DNA of 64,000 nucleotides from Halobacillus fulvus (GCA_004078665.1 SCFO01000001.1:212377-276376), one strand, 5' to 3'. Positions 16,998-26,661 are shown, numbered from the stretch's first letter. Notes: generated by a model from the letters alone, not told the origin. Numbers and translations: made by a program.

Positions 16998-17579
16998 ATG
17001 GTTACACTGATACTTGGTTCACAATCCCCCCGAAGGAAAGAGCTGCTTGAAAGTGCCGGGTTTTCTTTTGAAGTCCGGGCTTCAGGAGCAGATGAATCCT
17101 TGCAGGAGGGTATCGATCCTGAGGAGGCTGTCCGGGAATTATCGGGAAGGAAGAGCGAAACGATTCAGCTAGAAGCTGGTGAAGTGCTGCTGACTGCCGA
17201 CACTGTTGTCGCTCTTCAGGGAGAGATTTTAGGGAAACCGGTGGATCATCAGGAAGCTTGCCACTTTTTACGATCCCTAAGCGGTGTTCAACACGACGTG
17301 TACACTGGAGTCACCATTAGAAGTAGGAAAGAAGAGACGAGTTTTGTCGTCAGAACATCCGTGACGTTCTTTGAATTGACAGATGAAGAGATCGAAGCGT
17401 ACATTGCAACGGGTGAAGTTTGGGATAAAGCGGGGGCCTACGGGATTCAAGGGAAAGGCGCTTTGTTTGTGGAACGAATCGAGGGTGACTATTTCAGTGT
17501 GGTCGGCCTGCCGATATCCAGAGTAGTACGCGAACTAAAGAATTATGACATTTTCGTGAATGGATCCAGCTCCGCATGA
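16998..17579 (+). CDS. maf: Maf nucleoside triphosphate pyrophosphatase
   Basis: A house-cleaning NTP pyrophosphatase and septum inhibitor. The Maf signature GSQSPRRKELLESAGF lies at the N-terminus, with TADTVV near 65 and YTGVTI near 100. Length 193 matches the family. The 177 bases upstream hold a weak AT-rich hairpin but no convincing promoter. It is followed by radC, as in other Bacillaceae. Confidence 0.95.
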   Translation: MVTLILGSQSPRRKELLESAGFSFEVRASGADESLQEGIDPEEAVRELSGRKSETIQLEAGEVLLTADTVVALQGEILGKPVDHQEACHFLRSLSGVQHDVYTGVTIRSRKEETSFVVRTSVTFFELTDEEIEAYIATGEVWDKAGAYGIQGKGALFVERIEGDYFSVVGLPISRVVRELKNYDIFVNGSSSA

Positions 17580-17606
17580 GGAAAAAGTAGCAAGGGAGCG
17601 AAAGGA

Positions 17607-18296
17607 TTGTCTGAAACGAGTATCATGATTAAAGATGTCCCCAAAGGAGATCGCCCGAGAGAGCGCCTGATGGAGATCGGTCCTACCCATCTTTCGAACC
17701 AGGAATTGCTTGCCATTTTGCTTGGAAGTGGGACGAAAAAGGAGTCGGTGATGAATTTGGCTCATCGTCTTCTTGTCCATTTTGAAGGTTTAACCCTGTT
17801 AAAGGGTGCCACGATTGAAGAACTGACATCGATAAGAGGGATTGGAACGGCCAAAGCGGTTCAACTGCTGTCTGCGATCGAAATGGGGAAGCGGATCCAG
17901 TTATTGAAATCAGCCGATCGCTACATCATCAGAAGTCCTGAAGACGGCGCAGATTTTGTCATGGAAGAGATGAGAGAATTAAAACAGGAGCATTTTGTCT
18001 GCTTATTTTTAAATACCAAAAATCAGGTCATCCACAGGCAAACGGTGTTCATCGGGAGCCTGAATGCCTCACTCGTACATCCGCGTGAAGTTTTCAAAGA
18101 AGCCGTCAGACGTTCGGCTGCCTCTATTATTTGTGCCCACAATCACCCGAGTGGTGATCCTGCCCCGTCCCAGGAAGATATTCAAGTGACCCGTCGCCTT
18201 CAGGAATGCGGTAAGATGATTGGCATCGAACTATTGGACCATCTGGTCATAGGCGACCGTAAATTTGTCTCCCTTAAGGAAAAAGGGTATTTGTAA
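17607..18296 (+). CDS. radC: RadC family JAMM/MPN protein
   Basis: A 229-residue protein with an N-terminal helix-hairpin-helix region (IEELTSIRGIGTAKAVQLL) and a C-terminal MPN domain with the metalloprotease motif AHNHPSGDPAPSQED. The exact role is unknown, although a DNA repair link has been proposed in the past. The start is TTG 17607, with AAGGGAG eight bases upstream; the first ATG at 17625 has no site. It sits between maf and mreB as in B. subtilis. Confidence 0.93.
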   Translation: MSETSIMIKDVPKGDRPRERLMEIGPTHLSNQELLAILLGSGTKKESVMNLAHRLLVHFEGLTLLKGATIEELTSIRGIGTAKAVQLLSAIEMGKRIQLLKSADRYIIRSPEDGADFVMEEMRELKQEHFVCLFLNTKNQVIHRQTVFIGSLNASLVHPREVFKEAVRRSAASIICAHNHPSGDPAPSQEDIQVTRRLQECGKMIGIELLDHLVIGDRKFVSLKEKGYL

Positions 18297-18346
18297 CACT
18301 ATCTATTTTTTATTTTTTTTCGTATAATTGAATAAATGGAATTTAA

Positions 18347-18388
18347 AAGCGCCATTTATAGGGAATCTCTTATAAATAGGCGCTTCTT
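18347..18388 (+). terminator. Possible terminator after radC
   Basis: A stem of 7 plus 6 base pairs with a small interruption (18347-18360 with 18371-18385) and a pyrimidine tail TTCTTCT. The T run is poor, so this may be a weak terminator or a leader element of the mreB transcript. Confidence 0.5.
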
Positions 18389-18454
18389 CTAGTCCAAATA
18401 TAAGCAAGGTTTGACCCCTTCAGGAAGCGAAGGGAATTAGAAAGGAAGATATCA

Positions 18455-19495
18455 TTGGGTTTATTTGGATTCTCCCAAGATTTAGGGATTGATCTTGGAA
18501 CTGCGAATACACTTGTATTCTTAAAGAATAAAGGGGTTATTGTAAGAGAACCCTCTGTCGTGTCAAAAAATACGCAAACAGGAAACATTGAAGCCGTCGG
18601 AAATGATGCCAGAAACATGATTGGACGTACACCGGGATACATATCTGTCATCAGACCGATGAAAGACGGAGTGATTGCGGATTACGATACGACTGCACAA
18701 ATGATGAAATATTACATCAAGAAAGCGTTGAAGACACGGTCTTCTTTCGCCAGCAAGCCGAACGTCATGGTTTGTGTCCCATCCGGGATTACGATGGTCG
18801 AAGAGCGTGCGGTGATTGATGCCACAAAACAGGCTGGAGCTAAAGAAGCCTATACGATCGCAGAGCCTTTTGCAGCTGCTATCGGTGCTGGGATGCCTGT
18901 ATGGGAGCCTACAGGAAGCATGGTCGTAGACATCGGTGGTGGTACAACTGAAGTCGCCATCATTTCCCTTGGAGGAATCGTGACGAGCGAATCGATTCGT
19001 ATTGCCGGCGATGAGATGGACGACGCAATCATTCAGCACGTCCGTAAGCGGTACAATCTGATGATCGGGGACCGTACAGCTGAGGAAATTAAAATGGAGC
19101 TCGGCGCTGCTGGTGTACAAAATTCGGAGGATGAAATGGATATCAGAGGGCGCGACCTTTTGACAGGATTGCCTAAGACGATTACGATTCAATCCGGTGA
19201 AATTATGAATGCCTTGAAAGATACCGTCGATTCCATTGTTCAAACCGTCAAAAACACATTAGAAAAGACCCCTCCGGAGCTCTCTGCAGATATTATGGAG
19301 CGTGGAATCGTCTTAACAGGTGGAGGAGCCCTTCTTAAAAACCTTGATACAGTCATTAGTGAAGAAACAAACATGCCGGTTTTTATTGCCGATGAGCCTC
19401 TAGATTGTGTTGCCATTGGTACAGGGAAGTCATTGGAGTATATGGAACACTTTAAATCCCAGCCTAATGTGGCTCACCGAACCAAGATGGAGTAG
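18455..19495 (+). CDS. mreB: Rod shape-determining protein MreB
   Basis: Bacterial actin that guides lateral wall synthesis under the membrane. It begins [20 protein letters not shown], with the phosphate 1 motif, and has phosphate 2 ([14 protein letters not shown]) and the adenosine motif (LTGGGALL). Length 346 is normal. TTG 18455 follows AAAGGA by 8 bases. It heads mreBCD-minCD. Confidence 0.97.
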   Translation: MGLFGFSQDLGIDLGTANTLVFLKNKGVIVREPSVVSKNTQTGNIEAVGNDARNMIGRTPGYISVIRPMKDGVIADYDTTAQMMKYYIKKALKTRSSFASKPNVMVCVPSGITMVEERAVIDATKQAGAKEAYTIAEPFAAAIGAGMPVWEPTGSMVVDIGGGTTEVAIISLGGIVTSESIRIAGDEMDDAIIQHVRKRYNLMIGDRTAEEIKMELGAAGVQNSEDEMDIRGRDLLTGLPKTITIQSGEIMNALKDTVDSIVQTVKNTLEKTPPELSADIMERGIVLTGGGALLKNLDTVISEETNMPVFIADEPLDCVAIGTGKSLEYMEHFKSQPNVAHRTKME

Positions 19496-19507
19496 GCGGT
19501 TTAGGGT

Positions 19508-20389
19508 ATGCCTTCTTTATTTCGCAGAAAAAGACTAATGATTGTATTGATGGGGTTTATTATTTTAGTGGTGCTGATCGGATTTTCTATCCGTGACCGT
19601 GATAATTTAAGCACGCCGGAAAAATTTTTACAGGATACGGTCGGCTGGATGCAGACGATTATTCAGCAGCCGTTAAGTTTTGTGGAAAATACGTCTAATA
19701 ATGTCCAAAACATGTTTCAAGTATATGAACAAAATCAGGTGCTTAGAGAAAGGCTCTCTGAATACAAAGGGGTCATTGAGGACAATCAGCGCCTAGAGGG
19801 CGAGAATCAGGAGTTAAGAGAAACAATTGGCAAAACCGAGGCTCTGAGCGACTATTCTCCTATTCAGGCAACGGTCATTGCAAGAAGTTCTGATCGATGG
19901 TTTGAACAAATGACGATCAACAGAGGAGAAGAGCACGGGGTGGAAAAAGATATGGCCGTGATGACGAGTGACGGACTGATCGGCAAAATCAAATCCGCCG
20001 GTGCTTTCCATTCAACCGTTCAATTGTTGAGTGGTTTTGACCAATCCAGTAAGATTTCCTCCTGGGTTGTCCGTGAAGACGATGATGAAGCTTTCGGATT
20101 GATCGAAGGGTACGATACGAAATCTGGCAGGCTCTTACTTGAGGGGATCAAGTTGGATGAAACAATCGAAGAAGGCGATACCGTGGTTTCTTCCGGCCTC
20201 GGGGGTGTCTTCCCGAGTAATTTAAGAATCGGGACGGTTGAAGAAGTAGAGAATGACCAGTTCGGACTTACGAAAACGGCATATGTCGAGCCATTTGCTG
20301 ATTTGTTTGATATTAACCATGTCATGGTCGTGGAGCGTACAATGGAAACGGTCGATAATAGCACAATGAATGAGGGCGATGGATCATGA
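19508..20389 (+). CDS. mreC: Rod shape-determining protein MreC
   Basis: A 293-residue bitopic protein with a membrane segment at 10-28, a coiled coil at about 70-110 (EQNQVLRERLSEYKG) and the extracytoplasmic beta domains with the IDRGEEHGV-like element NRGEEHGVEKDMAVM. It links MreB with wall synthases. The stop overlaps mreD. Confidence 0.95.
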   Translation: MPSLFRRKRLMIVLMGFIILVVLIGFSIRDRDNLSTPEKFLQDTVGWMQTIIQQPLSFVENTSNNVQNMFQVYEQNQVLRERLSEYKGVIEDNQRLEGENQELRETIGKTEALSDYSPIQATVIARSSDRWFEQMTINRGEEHGVEKDMAVMTSDGLIGKIKSAGAFHSTVQLLSGFDQSSKISSWVVREDDDEAFGLIEGYDTKSGRLLLEGIKLDETIEEGDTVVSSGLGGVFPSNLRIGTVEEVENDQFGLTKTAYVEPFADLFDINHVMVVERTMETVDNSTMNEGDGS

Positions 20390-20904
20390 GAAGATATTAC
20401 ATCGCTCTCCTTTCTTTGTTCCTGCTCGTATTTCAAGGGATGGCTATGAGTCTTTTACCGGCGAACCTTGTGTATTCTGACTTATTGATCACGCCCCATT
20501 GGGTGTTGGTTCTGCTTTTGCTTACCGCCATTTTTTATGATCGGGAAGATACGTACGTGGCCGTTGTGTACGCCATCATTTTTGGGCTCTTAATTGATGT
20601 CGTGTATACAGGTATATTAGGGGTTTACATGATTACATACACCCTTATAGCCTATACGATTTTTCGGATGAACAAATGGCTGGTTTCCAATTTCCTTGGG
20701 ACCTTCCTGCTCGTGGTAATCGGTATAGTTTTAGCGGATACGATGTTATACATGGTTTATTCTTTTGTACAAGTGACGGAAATGACATGGGGCGAGTATG
20801 CTCTGTTCAGATTGCTGCCGACTCTTGCAGCTAATATGATCTTCTTTGTTGTTCTATATCCACTGGTCAAAGGAAAGTTAGAAAAATGGTCTTCTGAACG
20901 ATAA
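20386..20904 (+). CDS. mreD: Rod shape-determining protein MreD
   Basis: A 172-residue integral membrane protein with five or six hydrophobic segments. It starts in an ATGA overlap with mreC. It partners with MreC in the elongation complex. Confidence 0.93.
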   Translation: MRRYYIALLSLFLLVFQGMAMSLLPANLVYSDLLITPHWVLVLLLLTAIFYDREDTYVAVVYAIIFGLLIDVVYTGILGVYMITYTLIAYTIFRMNKWLVSNFLGTFLLVVIGIVLADTMLYMVYSFVQVTEMTWGEYALFRLLPTLAANMIFFVVLYPLVKGKLEKWSSER

Positions 20905-20941
20905 AGCTAACGATGGACTGATAAGTTTGAGGTGAATGCTT

Positions 20942-21628
20942 ATGGCGGCAAATAATCAAAGAGTGATCATGAAAGGTAGACACGGAGGGCTGACCCTTCA
21001 GCTTGACGACCAATGTTCTTTTTCTGATCTTCTAGCTGAGCTTGAAGAAGAGCTATCTGTAAATGCAGCATCAGAACAAGAACCAATGATCAAGGTGTCG
21101 ATTCAATTAGGAGCACGTTATTTGACGGAGGATCAAAAAAGAGTACTGACTACTCTTATTCGTGAAAAACAGAAACTTGTGGTTGAAAGTATAGAGTCGG
21201 ATGTCATAAAGCGGACGGAAGCCTTATCTTGGAAAGAGAATACAGATATTACGCCGGTTGTGAAAACAGTACGCTCTGGACAAGTGACGAACGTTCGTGG
21301 CGACCTTCTCCTAATCGGAGATGTCAATCCAGGAGGACAAATTCAAGCGACGGGAAATATATTTGTGCTCGGACGTCTGAAGGGGATCGCTCATGCTGGT
21401 ACAGAAGGAGACAGTACGGCCGTCATAGCTGCCTCTTATATGCAGCCGACACAACTCCGGATAGCGGATCAGTTCAGCCGCTCCCCAGACTACGAGTCCG
21501 AGGGTGTTTATATGGAGTGTGGTTTCATTGACGACGAGGAAGAGAAAATCAGAGTCGACCGAATCCAAGAAGTGGTGAAAAAACGACCGGATTTGGCCAA
21601 TTTTGAAAGGAGAATGGATAATGGGTGA
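20942..21628 (+). CDS. minC: Septum site-determining protein MinC
   Basis: Inhibitor of FtsZ ring formation, delivered to the membrane by MinD. The 228-residue protein has an N-terminal FtsZ-binding domain and a C-terminal beta-helix (about 110-200: VRGDLLLIGDVNPGGQI, GNIFVLGRLKGIAHAG). ATG 20942 lies six bases after GAGGTGA; the ATG at 20936 touches that site and is rejected. It overlaps minD by 8 bases. Confidence 0.94.
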   Translation: MAANNQRVIMKGRHGGLTLQLDDQCSFSDLLAELEEELSVNAASEQEPMIKVSIQLGARYLTEDQKRVLTTLIREKQKLVVESIESDVIKRTEALSWKENTDITPVVKTVRSGQVTNVRGDLLLIGDVNPGGQIQATGNIFVLGRLKGIAHAGTEGDSTAVIAASYMQPTQLRIADQFSRSPDYESEGVYMECGFIDDEEEKIRVDRIQEVVKKRPDLANFERRMDNG

Positions 21629-22418
21629 AGCGATTGTTGTAACCTCCGGTAAAGGAGGGGTTGGAAAGACAACGACAACAGCCAACCTTGGGACCGCTTT
21701 GGCCCTTCAAGATAAAAAAGTCTGCCTCATTGACACAGACATCGGACTCCGGAATTTGGATGTCGTCATGGGTCTTGAAAATCGGATCATATATGACATT
21801 GTCGATGTCGTAAATGGGCGTTGCAAAACAAAGCAGGCATTGATCACTGACAAACGCTTTGACTGTCTTCACCTGCTTCCGGCTGCACAGACTTCTGACA
21901 AGTCGGAAGTTTCGCCTGAGGCGATTAAAGCGATTGTAGATGAGTTGAAGGAAGATTACGATTTTATCATCATCGACTGTCCAGCAGGCATTGAGCAAGG
22001 CTATAAAAATGCCGTATCTGGAGCGGATAAAGCCATCGTTGTCACAACGCCTGAGAAGGCTAGTGTCCGTGATGCGGATCGTATTATCGGTTTGCTTGAG
22101 CAGGAAGATATTGAACCCCCTAAGCTTGTGATCAACAGGATCCGAGCTCATATGATGAAGAGCGGGGAAATGCTGGATGTGGATGAGATCGTAAATGTTC
22201 TATCCATTGATTTACTTGGCATCATCATTGACGATGATGCTGTTATTAAAGCGGCGAACAGCGGTGAACCGGTAGCGATGAAACCGAACTCCAAGGTTTC
22301 GTTAGCGTATCGGAACATTGCCCGACGTTTATTAGGGGAAGCTGTCCCGCTGTTGAATCTAGAAGAAGAGCAGGGGATCGTCGCCAAAGTTAAACGATTC
22401 TTTGGGATTTCTTCCTGA
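21621..22418 (+). CDS. minD: Septum site-determining ATPase MinD
   Basis: A 265-residue ParA-type ATPase that carries MinC on the membrane. The deviant Walker A motif SGKGGVGKTT lies at 9-18, and the C-terminal amphipathic membrane helix is IVAKVKRFFGISS. ATG 21621 has AAAGGAG eight bases upstream. It is the last gene of the mre-min operon, before a terminator. Confidence 0.97.
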   Translation: MGEAIVVTSGKGGVGKTTTTANLGTALALQDKKVCLIDTDIGLRNLDVVMGLENRIIYDIVDVVNGRCKTKQALITDKRFDCLHLLPAAQTSDKSEVSPEAIKAIVDELKEDYDFIIIDCPAGIEQGYKNAVSGADKAIVVTTPEKASVRDADRIIGLLEQEDIEPPKLVINRIRAHMMKSGEMLDVDEIVNVLSIDLLGIIIDDDAVIKAANSGEPVAMKPNSKVSLAYRNIARRLLGEAVPLLNLEEEQGIVAKVKRFFGISS

Positions 22419-22423
22419 ATGAT

Positions 22424-22452
22424 AAACTCCCGGACGAATGTTCCGGGAGTTT
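22424..22452 (+). terminator. Terminator of mre-min operon
   Basis: A perfect 11-bp stem (22424-22434 with 22442-22452) runs into a row of seven T. Confidence 0.9.
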
Positions 22453-22518
22453 TTTTCATAACGGAATCCGCTTGTCCATAGACTTATAAAAAAGGTCGTA
22501 TGGAGAGAGGGGATTTGT

Positions 22519-23295
22519 GTGAAAAACAATATCCAGCGTGTCAGAAAAAGCATTTCAGAGCGTAAAAGAAGAAAGTTCCATGGGAAACCGTTGACGAAGG
22601 ACCGTCCTCCGTTTCTGCCCCCTCAGGATGAAGAAGTACACGGCTTCCCGCCGCTTGTGACGGAAGGGAACTCTCGTAAAATGCCTCAAAAACCCTCAAG
22701 TAGTTCCTCGTCACTTGGGACCCGTGTTGTCATCTCCCTGTTATTGTTCGGGGTGATCGCTATTGGAAATCGAACAGAGATCGGGGTCCTCGAGCAATCC
22801 GAACAATGGGTTTCAGCACAGCTTCAGGAGGACTTCCCTTTTGCCAAAGCTACTTCCTGGTATGAAGATCGGTTTGGAGACCCATTACAAGTGTTATCAA
22901 GTAATCCGAGGGTCCCAAATTCGGACCAAGGGCTTGCGTTACCGGTAAATGGTACGGTGACGACTTCTTTTCAAAGTAATGGAAAAGGTGTGGTCATGAC
23001 GACAGATGACGGATCAGAGGTCCGTTCTGTAAGAGAAGGGACCGTTATTTTTGCAGGAAATGATAAGGAAACAGACAAAACTGTCATTCTCCAGCATGAA
23101 GATGGAAGTAAAACGATGTATGGAATGCTTTCATCCATTGAGGTGCATTTGTATGATTACATTGACGCCAAAACGACTGTTGGGTCTGTTGAATCTGAGA
23201 ACGGAGAAACAGCTGAATTCTTTTTTGCCATCGAAAAGAATCAACAGTATTTGGATCCTGTAGAGGTTATTAAAGTCGATGAACCGTCGTCTTAA
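22519..23295 (+). CDS. spoIVFA: Stage IV sporulation protein FA
   Basis: A 258-residue membrane protein with a basic N-terminus, one membrane segment near 72-88 and a LytM/M23-like domain at about 130-250 that lacks a clear zinc site. SpoIVFA tethers the protease SpoIVFB and BofA in the outer forespore membrane and keeps pro-sigma-K processing off. GTG 22519 follows GAGAGAGGGGA. It overlaps spoIVFB by 17 bases. Confidence 0.9.
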   Translation: MKNNIQRVRKSISERKRRKFHGKPLTKDRPPFLPPQDEEVHGFPPLVTEGNSRKMPQKPSSSSSSLGTRVVISLLLFGVIAIGNRTEIGVLEQSEQWVSAQLQEDFPFAKATSWYEDRFGDPLQVLSSNPRVPNSDQGLALPVNGTVTTSFQSNGKGVVMTTDDGSEVRSVREGTVIFAGNDKETDKTVILQHEDGSKTMYGMLSSIEVHLYDYIDAKTTVGSVESENGETAEFFFAIEKNQQYLDPVEVIKVDEPSS

Positions 23296-24136
23296 GCTTA
23301 CGGAAGATTTTCATATTCATCCTTTATTCTTTTTATTGGCTGCGTCTGCTATTTTGACTGGGGCGATCTATGACTTTATTATTTTATTCAGCATTGTAGT
23401 GATTCACGAACTGGGACATTACAGAATGGCTAAACGCTTCGGCTGGCGAGTAGAGAGAGTGGAAATTTGGCTGTTTGGAGGGGCGGTGGTCAGTGAAGAG
23501 CATAATACGAGACCTTTCCGTGAACAGCTTTATGTCATTTTGGCTGGCCCCTTTCAACATGTATGGATGTTTGGGCTCCTTATCTTATCCGACCAGATTT
23601 TCGGTCCCCATTCTCTTTTAACAGCAGCCTTTTATTATAACGGGCTCGTCCTGCTTTTTAACCTGCTCCCTGTCTGGCCTTTGGATGGGGGGAAGCTTTT
23701 GTTTTACTGCCTCAATCGCTCGATGACCTTTAAAAATGCTCAAGCGTATACGCTGATCTTTTCAATCGGTGTGATCGGCGTTGCTTCACTCTGGATGACG
23801 GTGGAGGCAAGGTGGACGCTTCCGGGAATCTGGCTGACCGCTTTTTTGCTTATTGAAAATAGGATAGAATGGAAGCGGAGAACCTACACGCTATTAAGAT
23901 ATTGTCTTTATCGTATGAAAGCTGGGGAGGAACCGGTCAGGGAGAAATTGATTCATGTGAGGCCCGAAACAAAAGTCCGTGAGCTTCTTAAAAACATACA
24001 TTCCCGTCGAAGCCATTTCTATGTGTTGAAAGACGGTGCGGGTTCTTATATAGTAAATGAACAAACGTGTCTGCACGCCTACTTCAATGAGGGGGATGCA
24101 GATTTACTTGTAAAAGATCTCATTCCAACAGCTTAG
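23279..24136 (+). CDS. spoIVFB: Stage IV sporulation protein FB, intramembrane metalloprotease
   Basis: A site-2 protease that cuts pro-sigma-K in the mother cell. The zinc motif HELGH lies at 43-47 and the distal ligand motif NLLPVWPLDGGK near 140. A CBS-like C-terminal domain (about 215-285), which binds ATP in this family, follows six membrane segments. Length 285 is usual. BofC, another member of this checkpoint, is encoded at 34434. Confidence 0.95.
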   Translation: MNRRLKLTEDFHIHPLFFLLAASAILTGAIYDFIILFSIVVIHELGHYRMAKRFGWRVERVEIWLFGGAVVSEEHNTRPFREQLYVILAGPFQHVWMFGLLILSDQIFGPHSLLTAAFYYNGLVLLFNLLPVWPLDGGKLLFYCLNRSMTFKNAQAYTLIFSIGVIGVASLWMTVEARWTLPGIWLTAFLLIENRIEWKRRTYTLLRYCLYRMKAGEEPVREKLIHVRPETKVRELLKNIHSRRSHFYVLKDGAGSYIVNEQTCLHAYFNEGDADLLVKDLIPTA

Positions 24137-24145
24137 AGGAGTATT

Positions 24146-25552
24146 ATGAGAAAATTAATGATTCAAGCGAAAACATCAGAAAAGACAGGCGTTGTCACGG
24201 AAGGTGATCTTGTCTGTGAATACATTTTGGACAGACCTGGATCGGTTTCCCGAACAGGGTCTGTCTATTTAGGTAAAGTCACCAATGTTCATAAAGGGAT
24301 GCAGGCCGCTTTTGTGGATATCGGGGAAGAGAAGGCAGCCTTCCTCCGGTTAGAAACTGTTCCGTGGGCAAAGGAGAATCCTAAAAGCACTATAAAAGAA
24401 GGGGATCATTTATTCGTCCAAGTCATCAAAGATCAAATAGGGGATAAAGGACCTCAAGTCAGTGCGGATATAACGATTCCCGGGATATATGCGATCTATC
24501 GTCCATTCGGCCAGCATATCTCTGTTTCTAGGAAATTGGACCACAATCAGGCCCAGACGTTGAAACAAAAGGTGGGCGAGTTACTCGAGGACCATGAAGG
24601 GGCTATCCTCCGAACAGCGGCAGGAGGCTCCGGTGAAGGACCTGTGTTAGACGAAATTCACGGATTGAAGCAACTGTGGTCTGAAAAAACAAAAGACAAT
24701 TCTTATGTGCATAAAGTGTTGGAAGATCCCTTAATTCCAGACCAGATGATCCGTAAGTTTCCGGTCCATACCATCGATGAAATCGTAGTGGACGATGTGT
24801 CACTAATCCGTCAGATCAAATCAAGGTTCCCTGCCCTGTCTGATAAAGTCAAGTGGGATCAGAAGCCTGATTACTCTCTTGATATTCAAGACCAGCTCTT
24901 AGAACAGCAAGTCGATATTGATCAAGGTGTTCAGCTTGTCATCGAAACGACAGAAGCGATGATGGTCATCGATGTGAATAGTCACCAGTACAAAGGAAAA
25001 GCAATGTCCAATTCGCATGCGTTGGACGTGAACAAACAGGCAGCCAAAGCCATTCAGCATCAGATCCGTCTTAGAAATCTCTCTGGGATCATCATCATTG
25101 ATTTTATTTCGATGCGGAATAAAAAAATGGAGCAGGAGCTGACAGCTTTTATGAAAAAGCTGATGCAGAATGACCCAGTCGGATCCAATGTAATCGGGAT
25201 GACGGGGCTTGGGCTGATGGAACTGACAAGAAAGAGGGAATGGCCGAGCGCTTCTTCGATTCTGTCCGAGAGACAAGCGCCGATTTTTACGTCTGAAACA
25301 ATGCTGTATCGCCTGGAGAGGGAGCTTTTAGCGCTTACGTCTTCAGAAGCTGTGTTAATTCGAATCCATCCGTCCTTATTCGATTTGAAAAAACGATTGC
25401 TTTCGAGCGAATTATCTAGTAAAATTCCACAGGAGCTGTTTGTTAGAAAGGATGTATCCATTCCTGACTATCAAATTGAGCTTGAAGGGTCCGAAAACAT
25501 GGTGAAAGAGGCGATTGAACGCCGTGGATATCATGTTGACAACAGGTTTTAA
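24146..25552 (+). CDS. rng: RNase E/G family endoribonuclease without zinc-link cysteines
   Basis: A 468-residue RNA-cleaving enzyme. An S1 domain at about 35-120 (SVYLGKVTNVHKGMQAAF) is followed by the RNase H-like and catalytic region with DVNSHQYKG and IIIDFISM (catalytic aspartates). B. subtilis lacks this gene, but several other Bacillaceae carry it between spoIVFB and rplU. The CPxCxG zinc-link that normally follows the GLMELTRKR segment is replaced by WPSASSILSERQ with no Cys. The protein may dimerise differently. The promoter of rplU lies in its last codons. Confidence 0.9.
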   Translation: MRKLMIQAKTSEKTGVVTEGDLVCEYILDRPGSVSRTGSVYLGKVTNVHKGMQAAFVDIGEEKAAFLRLETVPWAKENPKSTIKEGDHLFVQVIKDQIGDKGPQVSADITIPGIYAIYRPFGQHISVSRKLDHNQAQTLKQKVGELLEDHEGAILRTAAGGSGEGPVLDEIHGLKQLWSEKTKDNSYVHKVLEDPLIPDQMIRKFPVHTIDEIVVDDVSLIRQIKSRFPALSDKVKWDQKPDYSLDIQDQLLEQQVDIDQGVQLVIETTEAMMVIDVNSHQYKGKAMSNSHALDVNKQAAKAIQHQIRLRNLSGIIIIDFISMRNKKMEQELTAFMKKLMQNDPVGSNVIGMTGLGLMELTRKREWPSASSILSERQAPIFTSETMLYRLERELLALTSSEAVLIRIHPSLFDLKKRLLSSELSSKIPQELFVRKDVSIPDYQIELEGSENMVKEAIERRGYHVDNRF

Positions 25553-25565
25553 TCTGTGGTAGTAT
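25536..25565 (+). promoter_or_regulatory. Sigma-A promoter of rplU operon
   Basis: TTGACA (25536-25541) and TAGTAT (25560-25565) with an 18-base spacer. It overlaps the end of rng and precedes the L21 leader. Confidence 0.7.
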
Positions 25566-25572
25566 TGTTTTG

Positions 25573-25668
25573 TTATTCTAGTAGCACTCCGATGCTACAA
25601 CCGCACAGAACAGGTTTTAAACCGATGAACCGGTACCTGAATGGCGAGTCTGAGTAAATTGAGGAGGT
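25573..25668 (+). ncRNA. L21 leader (ribosomal protein autoregulatory RNA)
   Basis: The rplU 5' leader carries a hairpin at 25581-25598 and the conserved block CCGGTACCTGAATGGCGAG (25630-25648), as in the L21 leader found before rplU in Bacilli. It is expected to bind L21 and repress the operon when free protein is in excess; this is from family knowledge. Exact ends are approximate. Confidence 0.85.
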
Positions 25669-25674
25669 GCAGGT

Positions 25675-25983
25675 ATGTACGCAATTATTGAAACTGGTGG
25701 TAAACAAGTCAAAGTTGAAAAAGGCCAGGAGATCTACGTTGAGAAAGTGAACGCAGAAGCTGGTGAAACAGTTACATTTGACAAAGTTCTTTTCGTAGGT
25801 GGAGATGACACTAAAGTCGGTGCTCCATATGTTGACGGTGCTTCTGTAACGGCTAAAGTTGAAAAACAAGGTCGTCAAAAGAAATTGACTGTCTTCAAAT
25901 ACAAGCCTAAGAAGAACTACAAGCGTAAACAAGGTCACCGTCAACCGTACACGAAGCTTATCGTTGAAGACATCAACGCGTAA
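25675..25983 (+). CDS. rplU: 50S ribosomal protein L21
   Basis: A 102-residue protein of the large subunit that binds 23S rRNA domain I. It begins [18 protein letters not shown] and has the conserved basic end [28 protein letters not shown] precedes it. It is the first gene of rplU-prp-rpmA. Confidence 0.98.
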   Translation: MYAIIETGGKQVKVEKGQEIYVEKVNAEAGETVTFDKVLFVGGDDTKVGAPYVDGASVTAKVEKQGRQKKLTVFKYKPKKNYKRKQGHRQPYTKLIVEDINA

Positions 25984-25995
25984 GGTTCGCACGGG

Positions 25996-26325
25996 ATGAT
26001 TAAGGTTACTATGTTTCGCGCAAAGGGAAATCTAACAGGATTTGAGATTTCTGGACATGCTGAAAGTGGCCCGTATGGACACGATTTAGTATGTGCCGCT
26101 GTCTCCGCTGTTTCTTTTGGAGCAGTGAATGCTGTGATGAGCCTTTGTGATATCGAGCCAGATATAGAGCAGGGAGGCGAGGGCGGTTATTTGAAAATGA
26201 CCCTACCCGATGATTTGAGCGAAGAAATTCGATCAAAAGCCGAAATCTTGCTTGAAGGCATGCAGGTATCTTTAGAAACAATCGAACATGAGTATCAGCA
26301 ATATATACAAATATCTCACCGATAA
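25996..26325 (+). CDS. prp: Ribosomal-processing cysteine protease Prp
   Basis: A 109-residue cysteine protease (YsxB family) that removes the N-terminal extension of ribosomal protein L27 in Bacillota. The catalytic His 21 (GHAESG) and Cys 33 (LVCAAVSA) are present. Its target, RpmA with the matching extension, is encoded 14 bases downstream. Confidence 0.93.
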   Translation: MIKVTMFRAKGNLTGFEISGHAESGPYGHDLVCAAVSAVSFGAVNAVMSLCDIEPDIEQGGEGGYLKMTLPDDLSEEIRSKAEILLEGMQVSLETIEHEYQQYIQISHR

Positions 26326-26339
26326 GGAGGTGGAGACTC

Positions 26340-26630
26340 ATGCTACGTCTTGATTTGCAGTTTTTCGCCCAGAAGAAGGGTGTAGGTAGTACAAAAAACG
26401 GCCGTGACTCTGAGTCTAAGCGTCTTGGAGCTAAGCGTGCAGACGGACAGCAAGTAACAGGAGGTTCTATCCTTTACCGCCAGCGCGGTACAAAGGTATA
26501 CCCTGGAGCTAACGTTGGCCGTGGTGGCGACGACACATTGTTCGCGAAAGTGGACGGTGTTGTTAAGTTCGAGCGTTACGGACGTAACCGTAAAAAAGTT
26601 AGCGTTTATCCTGTTAAACAGGAAGCGTAA
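26340..26630 (+). CDS. rpmA: 50S ribosomal protein L27 with cleavable N-terminal extension
   Basis: A 96-residue protein near the peptidyl transferase centre. The extension MLRLDLQFF precedes [15 protein letters not shown]; Prp should cut after the FF. The rest, including the [13 protein letters not shown] region, is typical. AAGGAGGTG is the ribosome site. Confidence 0.98.
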   Translation: MLRLDLQFFAQKKGVGSTKNGRDSESKRLGAKRADGQQVTGGSILYRQRGTKVYPGANVGRGGDDTLFAKVDGVVKFERYGRNRKKVSVYPVKQEA

Positions 26631-26661
26631 ACGTATAAAGTATGGTTTCCTACGTAGAAAG

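Noticed and set aside
18563-19243. 226-residue frame opposite mreB
   Set aside because: Antisense shadow of a well-conserved gene; composition and lack of ribosome site do not support it.
21549-22151. 200-residue frame opposite minC-minD
   Set aside because: Shadow of minD; no recognisable protein features.
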